DNA of 10,729 nucleotides from Candidatus Aminicenantota bacterium (GTDB lineage Bacteria > Acidobacteriota > Aminicenantia > Aminicenantales > Aminicenantaceae). Position 1 is the stretch's first letter. Each line of letters begins with the position of its first letter. The DNA lies in the NCBI GenBank assembly GCA_030633795.1, contig DAOWCB010000022.1, forward strand, positions 1 to 10,729. The letters run 5' to 3'. Positions 7,660 to 10,729 of this stretch are shown here, one piece after another. Both the position numbers and the translations under genes were made by a program. Below the pieces are notes generated by a model. The model was not told where the DNA came from, made no database searches, and worked only from the letters and a program-made list of their open reading frames with translations.

Positions 7660-7674
7660 CCTGAATTATTTACG
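7660..7674 (+). repeat. Solitary 15-bp copy of the intergenic element end
   Basis: CCTGAATTATTTACG differs by one base from the 15-bp left end shared by elements A and B (CCTGGATTATTTACG). It fills half of the 29-nt gap between acyl-CoA dehydrogenase and meaB, abutting the dehydrogenase stop codon. It is flanked by the inverted hexamers ATTAGC (7655-7660) and GCTAAT (7674-7679). A short AT-rich match could be chance; it is noted because the motif recurs only in gaps between genes. Confidence 0.35.
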
Positions 7675-8820
7675 CTAATATTCTGATAAGACCTTCTGGG
7701 CTATGATCCACCGCTGGACTTCCGAGGTTCCTTCGCCGATGGTTGCCAATTTTGAATCCCTGTAGAATTTTTCAACAGGATAATCCTTTGTAAATCCATA
7801 TCCTCCATGAATTTGAACGGCCATCGAGGAGGATTTCACCGCCAATTCGCTGGCAAAGAGTTTCGCCATGGCAGACTCTTTCGGGATCTTCTTCCCTTGA
7901 TCCTCAAGAAAGGCGGCCCGATAGGTAAGGAGTCGCGCCGCATCCAATTCTGTAAAGCCATCGGCAAGCATCCACTGGATGGCTTGAAAATCGGCGATGG
8001 GTTGGTCAAATTGGACTCTTTCTTTGGCGTACTTCAAGGCCGATTCTAAGGCCCCTGCCGCAATACCCAAGGAGAAACCGGCAATGCTCACGCGGCCTCC
8101 ATCTAAAACAGCCATAGCCTGCCGGTATCCTTTTCCCTCCTCACCGATTATATTCTCGGTAGGTACCTTGACATCCTCGAAAATAAGCTCAGACGTGTCA
8201 GCCGATCTTATTCCCAGTTTGTCTTCTTTTTTGCCCACTTGAAACCCTTCCATCCCCTTTTCCAGGATAAATGCCGATATCCCGTTCCTTTTGTCCTCGG
8301 GATTAGTGATCGCCAGGACCACATGGATTTCTGCCAAAGATCCGTTGGTGATGAAGAGTTTGGATCCGTTAAGAATCCAATGATTTCCCTCTTTTACAGC
8401 CTTAGTCTTCATGGCAGCCGCATCCGATCCAGCCCCTGCTTCGGTCAGTCCCCAAGCTCCCAATGTCTCTCCGGTAGCTAATCTGGTTAAATATTTTCTT
8501 TTTTGTTCTTCAGAGGCAAAAAGATTGAGATGATTGGAACACAGAGAATTGTGCGCGGCGACGACCAAACCAACCGAAGGATCGACCTTGGAAATTTCTT
8601 CAAGGATGATAACATAATCGCAATTCGTGTAGCCCACACCTGAATATTCAGTCGGAATGACAATTCCCAACAGGCCCATCTCACCCAATTTTTGAGTCAG
8701 AATTTCCGGCCATTTTCCCATCTCATCGCTTTCCTTGATCAGGGGTCGTATCTCTTTTTCTGCAAACTTTCTGATGGAATCCTTCAATATCTCTTGCTCT
8801 TCTGTCAGCAAAAAATCCAT
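7675..8820 (-). CDS. Acyl-CoA dehydrogenase, short-chain (butyryl-CoA type)
   Basis: A 381-residue FAD flavoenzyme oxidising acyl-CoA to trans-2-enoyl-CoA, the normal length for short-chain members. Both family signatures are intact: GLTEAGAGSDAAA at 124-136 and the QIHGGYGF... segment at 336-355. The catalytic base is Glu363 in IGEGTSE, the position used by short- and medium-chain enzymes. The N-terminus MDFLLTEEQEILKDSIRKFAEKE is typical. AAGGAG (complement of 8826-8831) sits 5 nt before the ATG. The gene is first in an operon with meaB. Electron-transfer flavoprotein genes are not in the window. Chain length cannot be fixed from sequence; the meaB partner hints at substrates feeding a B12-dependent mutase, such as branched or C3-C5 acyl-CoAs. 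Confidence 0.93.
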   Translation of the reverse strand: MDFLLTEEQEILKDSIRKFAEKEIRPLIKESDEMGKWPEILTQKLGEMGLLGIVIPTEYSGVGYTNCDYVIILEEISKVDPSVGLVVAAHNSLCSNHLNLFASEEQKRKYLTRLATGETLGAWGLTEAGAGSDAAAMKTKAVKEGNHWILNGSKLFITNGSLAEIHVVLAITNPEDKRNGISAFILEKGMEGFQVGKKEDKLGIRSADTSELIFEDVKVPTENIIGEEGKGYRQAMAVLDGGRVSIAGFSLGIAAGALESALKYAKERVQFDQPIADFQAIQWMLADGFTELDAARLLTYRAAFLEDQGKKIPKESAMAKLFASELAVKSSSMAVQIHGGYGFTKDYPVEKFYRDSKLATIGEGTSEVQRWIIAQKVLSEY

Positions 8821-8859
8821 ACTCTCTCCTTATTTCTTAATCCCATAATTTTCCTCTTC

Positions 8860-8888
8860 ATATTACTTTCACGGTTGACATTTATCAA
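8860..8888 (-). promoter_or_regulatory. Promoter of the acyl-CoA dehydrogenase-meaB operon
   Basis: Read on the minus strand, TTGATA (8888-8883) is followed after exactly 17 nt by TAATAT (8865-8860). Matches to the sigma-70 boxes are 5/6 and 4/6. The predicted transcript starts near 8853, giving a leader of about 32 nt that contains the strong AAGGAG site. It is back to back with the promoter of the gene at 8934. Confidence 0.55.
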
Positions 8889-8895
8889 GAAGAAA

Positions 8896-8924
8896 TTGAC
8901 TTAGCCGGATAAATCATCTACTTT
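8896..8924 (+). promoter_or_regulatory. Promoter of the small YHS-like gene; transcript may be leaderless
   Basis: TTGACT (8896-8901, 5/6) is followed after 17 nt by TACTTT (8919-8924, 3/6). This places transcription start at about 8931, three bases before the ATG at 8934. No Shine-Dalgarno lies upstream, which fits a near-leaderless mRNA. A perfect TTGACA at 8875-8880 has no -10 box at a usable distance on this strand. Confidence 0.4.
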
Positions 8925-8933
8925 AAAGTTGTT

Positions 8934-9191
8934 ATGGTAGGATTTCTGAGGATCATTTCATACGCGCTGTTTGCCTATATTGTTTACAAATCCATCCGTT
9001 TCTACCTAAAGCTCAGCCAAAAAAGCAATTCTCCCCCTAAATCCAAACAGATCTCAGGGCAAATGGTGAAAGATACCATATGTAATACCTATCTTCCTCA
9101 GGAAGACGCTATAAAAGAAATAATTGAAGGAAAAGAATATTTTTTCTGCTCTAAGGAATGCCGCCAAAAATTCCTAGAATCTAAAAAATAG
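8934..9191 (+). CDS. Small membrane-anchored YHS/TRASH-like metal-site protein
   Basis: An 85-residue protein with one N-terminal membrane helix (about 4-25), a polar linker (28-44) and a C-terminal mini-domain: VKDTICNTYLPQEDA, then GKEYFFCSKECRQKFLE. Cys50, Cys72 and Cys76 with the pattern C...YFFCSxxCxxxF match YHS/TRASH-type metal-binding modules, as in the PP0621-like group of small membrane proteins. Those modules bind or sense transition metals; the metal and partner here are unknown. The start is fixed by an in-frame TAA at 8910-8912 and the absence of any other start codon before 8934. The helix would leave the cysteine domain on the cytoplasmic face if the positive-inside rule holds (KSIR, KLSQK after the helix). 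It is divergent from the acyl-CoA dehydrogenase operon. Confidence 0.7.
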   Translation: MVGFLRIISYALFAYIVYKSIRFYLKLSQKSNSPPKSKQISGQMVKDTICNTYLPQEDAIKEIIEGKEYFFCSKECRQKFLESKK

Positions 9192-9195
9192 CCTA

Positions 9196-9222
9196 CCTGA
9201 ATTATTTATAAAAACTGTCGAT
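9196..9222 (+). repeat. Internally deleted copy of the intergenic element
   Basis: CCTGAATTATTTA (left end of elements A and B, one mismatch) is joined directly to TAAAAACTGTCGAT, an exact match to the right-hand part of element A. About 110 nt of the middle are missing. It lies head to head with element A, so the two create the 14-bp inverted repeat 9209-9222/9271-9284 around a 48-nt spacer. The hairpin plus the run of T at 9279-9283 may also serve as a terminator for the upstream gene. Confidence 0.5.
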
Positions 9223-9256
9223 ACCATCTCATTTCCAAGAAATAAAGAATAGAAAA

Positions 9257-9405
9257 CTATTAAATTATTCATCGACAGTTTTTACCCTATGGGCGAGCCG
9301 ATCTCACTACATCGGCTTCGTTGCAGCCCACTTGCGGTAGTTTACTACAGCTGCGTGGGCCACTGCCTAGCCGCTGCAGCAATCTCCGCCCGTAAATAAT
9401 CCAGG
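9257..9405 (-). repeat. Intergenic structured element, copy A
   Basis: Read on the minus strand from CCTGGATTATTTACG (9405-9391) to GATGAATAATTTAATAG (ending 9257), about 149 nt. It aligns to copy B over 94 nt without gaps at about 69 identical positions. Structure: a 9-pair helix GTGGCCCAC (9363-9355) with GTGGGCTGC (9331-9323), two pairs being G-U; inside it a hairpin GTAG/CTAC (9348-9345 with 9340-9337); then AGCCGAT/ATCGGCT (9317-9311 with 9302-9296), a perfect 7-pair hairpin. The ends form a loose inverted repeat (ATTATT/AATAAT). It begins 22 nt after the cupin stop codon in the same orientation, so cupin transcripts could include it. Confidence 0.65.
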
Positions 9406-9418
9406 CTCCAGGATTATT
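9395..9418. other. Small hairpin between cupin stop and element A
   Basis: AATAATCC (9395-9402) and GGATTATT (9411-9418) are a perfect 8-bp inverted repeat with an 8-nt spacer. It overlaps the left end of element A on one side, and CCAGGATTATTCAGG on the other side looks like a second, inverted version of that end. No T-run follows on the minus strand, so terminator activity for the cupin gene is doubtful. Confidence 0.4.
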
Positions 9419-9426
9419 CAGGTAAA

Positions 9427-9750
9427 TTAAGGGGTTAGGCTCCAGGCGTCTATAGTCACCGAATCTTCCAGATTAAACTGTTCATGCTCATGATTAGGGG
9501 GGATAATACAAGATTCGTCTTCCTTTAATACAATGGTTTTTACTTTTTCCTCTGTTTTTATGATGACCTTTTGTTCGCCTTTGAGGACAGTGGTGACTTG
9601 TTCATAGAAATGGGTGTGAGGCGGTACGTGAGATCCTTTTTTGTATTCGAATTTTGCCATCAACACATCTCTACCGCATGCAAGAGTCCGTCGAATGACT
9701 CCTTCGAATACTTCCACAACATGCTGGTCTTTTTCTTCAATTTTGATCAT
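9427..9750 (-). CDS. Small single-domain cupin protein
   Basis: A 107-residue single-domain cupin (Cupin_2 type). Motif 1 G39-SHVPPHTHFYEQVTTVLKG58 fits G(X)5HXH(X)3-4E(X)6G with His45, His47 and Glu50. Motif 2, P84-PNHEHEQFN93, fits PXG(X)2H(X)3N with Asn in place of Gly and supplies His89. Three His plus one Glu is the usual divalent metal site, so metal binding is likely intact. Substrate and reaction cannot be read from the sequence; relatives include sugar-binding, dioxygenase-like and regulatory cupins. There is no signal peptide, so it is cytoplasmic. A strong GAGGAGG lies just before the ATG (complement of 9755-9761). It is on the same strand as, and 90 nt downstream of, the acylphosphatase gene, but appears to have its own promoter. 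Confidence 0.85.
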   Translation of the reverse strand: MIKIEEKDQHVVEVFEGVIRRTLACGRDVLMAKFEYKKGSHVPPHTHFYEQVTTVLKGEQKVIIKTEEKVKTIVLKEDESCIIPPNHEHEQFNLEDSVTIDAWSLTP

Positions 9751-9762
9751 TCCGCCTCCTCT

Positions 9763-9801
9763 TAAGGCTTGTTACAATCCAGGTTGAATCATAAGGCTTG
9801 T
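9763..9801. promoter_or_regulatory. Direct repeat TAAGGCTTGT upstream of the cupin gene
   Basis: The 10-mer TAAGGCTTGT occurs at 9763-9772 and 9792-9801, 29 bp apart, close to three helical turns (about 31 bp). The upstream copy overlaps the expected transcription start and the downstream copy abuts the Shine-Dalgarno. This spacing would suit a dimeric or tetrameric repressor; no regulator is identified. Confidence 0.35.
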
Positions 9802-9803
9802 GC

Positions 9804-9831
9804 CGTATATTTAGTCAGATGAAGCTGCCAA
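9804..9831 (-). promoter_or_regulatory. Promoter candidate of the cupin gene
   Basis: On the minus strand TTGGCA (9831-9826, 5/6) and TATACG (9809-9804, 4/6) are 16 nt apart. This gives a start near 9797 and a leader of about 47 nt holding one direct-repeat copy and the GAGGAGG site. Confidence 0.4.
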
Positions 9832-9840
9832 TATGAGTAA

Positions 9841-10113
9841 TCAGATTATGCGAAAATCTAAAAACTCTCCTTTGTAGTCCTCCCACTCTGTTTGAACACT
9901 CTCGACTCGTGACAACGGAGGCCCTTCCCTCAGTCTCCTCTCCAGGCTCCGGATGTTTCCCTTCTCCCCTTCGACCAAAGCTTCAACGCGGCCATCAGGC
10001 AAGTTTCTCACCCAGCCCGAAAGATCCATCGAGGAGGCCCATCTCTGTGTTTGATCCCTGTAGAAAACGCCTTGCACTCTTCCCGATATCCATATTCGCG
10101 CTCTTGCATTCAT
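9841..10113 (-). CDS. acyP: Acylphosphatase
   Basis: A 90-residue acylphosphatase, the standard length, hydrolysing the carboxyl-phosphate bond of acylphosphates. The substrate-binding loop GRVQGVFYR (11-19) supplies the catalytic Arg19, and GWVRNLPDGRVE (33-44) supplies Asn37, the residue that positions the water; both are intact. The ATG at 10113 is preferred over an in-frame GTG at 10140 because AGGG (complement of 10120-10123) lies 6 nt before it and family members begin a few residues before the first strand. A weak promoter may be TTGACT (10159-10154) and TATAAA (10134-10129), but the spacer is 19 nt and would leave a leader of only about 9 nt. Its true physiological substrate is not predictable. 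Confidence 0.92.
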   Translation of the reverse strand: MNARARIWISGRVQGVFYRDQTQRWASSMDLSGWVRNLPDGRVEALVEGEKGNIRSLERRLREGPPLSRVESVQTEWEDYKGEFLDFRII

Positions 10114-10179
10114 CTTAAACCCTGTATATTTATAACACACTCCTCCGCATCACAGTCAAGCCCGATTATGAGCATTATG

Positions 10180-10196
10180 GAGTCAAACCTTGACTC
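10180..10196. promoter_or_regulatory. Operator candidate GAGTCAA-ACC-TTGACTC
   Basis: This is a perfect 7-bp inverted repeat around three bases, upstream of the acylphosphatase gene. A further half-site AGTCAA lies at 10154-10159. The same GTCAA-N3-TTGAC core, followed by TC, recurs at 10426-10438. Confidence 0.45.
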
Positions 10197-10217
10197 AGGA
10201 CATTTTAAGTTGATTAA

Positions 10218-10382
10218 CCTGGATTATTTACGAGCCGAGACCCTCCGCCCTACCCTAGTATCATAGGATGAGAGGCGTGACCTATGCTAGCTGTGGTTGT
10301 CCACCGCAAATGGGTCACAACGAAGCAGATGCGGTAAGATTGGTTCCCGCGAAGGGTAAAAAAAGCCGATGAATAGTTTAGG
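10218..10382 (+). repeat. Intergenic structured element, copy B
   Basis: Runs from CCTGGATTATTTACG (10218-10232) to GATGAATAGTTTAGG (ending 10382), about 165 nt. The 9-pair outer helix is GTGACCTAT (10277-10285) with ATGGGTCAC (10310-10318); the inner hairpin is GTGG (10293-10296) with CCAC (10301-10304); the third is AGCAGAT (10324-10330) with ATTGGTT (10339-10345), with one mismatch and two G-U pairs. The left part has its own hairpin, CCTA/TAGG within CCTC/GAGG, and accounts for the extra length over copy A. It lies upstream of thiD in the same orientation, ending 61 nt before the thiD start codon. Confidence 0.65.
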
Positions 10383-10425
10383 TTACAAGTCTATGTTAAT
10401 ATAGGTGTCTGAGAAAATGTCCAAT

Positions 10426-10438
10426 GTCAAGGATTGAC
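10426..10438. promoter_or_regulatory. Dyad over the thiD ribosome-binding site
   Basis: GTCAA (10426-10430), GGA and TTGAC (10434-10438) form a 5-bp inverted repeat that contains the AAGGA Shine-Dalgarno (10429-10433) in its left arm and loop. Either a protein bound to DNA here or an RNA hairpin hiding the ribosome site could lower thiD expression. The same core is found at 10182-10194. Confidence 0.4.
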
Positions 10439-10443
10439 TCTAA

Positions 10444-10729
10444 TTGAACTCAAAAAAAATTCTTCTTTCTGTAGCAGGATATGATCCAACTTCGGGTGCA
10501 GGGATAGTCCTAGATTTAAGAGTCTTTCAGAAATACGGGTATTATGGAATGGGAGTTCTCACTTCTTTGACATCGCAGAATACACAAACCGTAAAAAAAG
10601 TTCATTGCCCTACCTCTCGATTCGTCTTTGAGCAGTACAGACATCTGCGCGCTGATGTGGAATTTTCAGGCATCAAAGTGGGGATGATCGGCTGTGCAGA
10701 AAATATCACCGTAATCGCAAAAATCTTAA
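10444..10729 (+). CDS. thiD: Hydroxymethylpyrimidine/phosphomethylpyrimidine kinase, N-terminal part
   Basis: The gene runs off the right edge; 95 codons are present. The product is a ribokinase-fold kinase that phosphorylates HMP and HMP-phosphate in thiamine pyrimidine synthesis. Recognisable segments: LLSVAGYDPTSGAG (family form: xSxAGxDPSGGAG), DLRVFQKYGYYGMGVLTSLTSQNT (the very conserved GVYGxxxxTALTxQNT block) and FSGIKVGMIGCAE (family form: AxKxGMLGSxE). The first loop has TSGAG where most members have SGGAG, and VLD where QAD is usual, so it is a somewhat diverged member. The start is TTG, fixed by an in-frame TAA directly before it (10441-10443); AAGGA at 10429-10433 lies 10 nt upstream. 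No TPP riboswitch is visible upstream. A pyridoxal-kinase-like role is less likely but cannot be excluded without the C-terminal half. Confidence 0.88.
   Translation, partial: MNSKKILLSVAGYDPTSGAGIVLDLRVFQKYGYYGMGVLTSLTSQNTQTVKKVHCPTSRFVFEQYRHLRADVEFSGIKVGMIGCAENITVIAKIL

Larger units (their letters stand above)
10114..10443. other. Divergent intergenic region of acyP and thiD
   Basis: About 330 nt separate the two divergent starts. From left to right it holds the acylphosphatase leader, the first GTCAA-N3-TTGAC dyad (10180-10196), structured element B (10218-10382), and the second dyad, which covers the thiD ribosome-binding site (10426-10438). No further gene was found. A TAATAT box near 10397-10402 could belong to a thiD promoter but has no convincing -35 partner. 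Confidence 0.6.

Noticed and set aside
9209..9284. 14-bp inverted repeat as a simple rho-independent terminator
   Set aside because: The 48-nt spacer is too long for a standard terminator and both arms are explained by two oppositely oriented element copies; a secondary terminator role is still possible.
10218..10443. TPP riboswitch upstream of thiD (CTGAGA at 10409-10414 and CCTGGATTATTTACGAGCC look superficially similar)
   Set aside because: The conserved TPP core blocks are missing in the right order, and the similar segment is part of element B, which has another copy unrelated to thiamine genes.

Overview
The window reads as ordinary chromosome of a Gram-negative, probably anaerobic bacterium of moderate-to-low GC. 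The diderm envelope is inferred from an outer-membrane beta-barrel gene and an NtrY-like kinase with large periplasmic loops. Acyl-CoA dehydrogenase plus a MeaB GTPase and a stand-alone flavodoxin fit a fermentative or syntrophic metabolism. A lineage such as Aminicenantota or a relative is a guess; no marker gene here can settle it.

Layout. Positions 1-129 carry a promoter and a palindrome in front of a lysine-rich ribbon-helix-helix protein (130-552). A small exported protein (593-1027) overlaps by three bases a 1280-residue membrane histidine kinase (1024-4866), so the two look translationally coupled. An outer-membrane barrel (4942-5868) and a flavodoxin (5883-6383) follow on the same strand. 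A gene-poor stretch (6384-6697) holds a perfect 26-bp palindrome and ends in a bidirectional terminator. On the minus strand an acyl-CoA dehydrogenase (8820-7675) and meaB (7645-6713) form a two-gene operon. Divergent from it is a small membrane-anchored YHS/TRASH-like protein (8934-9191). A cupin (9750-9427) and an acylphosphatase (10113-9841) lie on the minus strand, and the 5' part of thiD (from 10444) runs off the right edge.

The most interesting signal lies between genes. Two diverged copies of an intergenic element, A (9405-9257, minus) and B (10218-10382, plus), share both ends and a 94-nt region that aligns without gaps at about 73% identity by hand count. They keep the same nested stem-loops through compensatory base changes and G-U pairs that are legal only in one orientation. 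This points to a structured RNA, or an RNA-bearing miniature mobile element. A deleted copy (9196-9222) and a solitary end (7660-7674) lie nearby.

A second regulatory signal is a pair of GTCAA-N3-TTGAC dyads, one in front of the acylphosphatase gene and one over the thiD ribosome-binding site. Nothing here looks like a defence system, CRISPR array, tRNA or rRNA.
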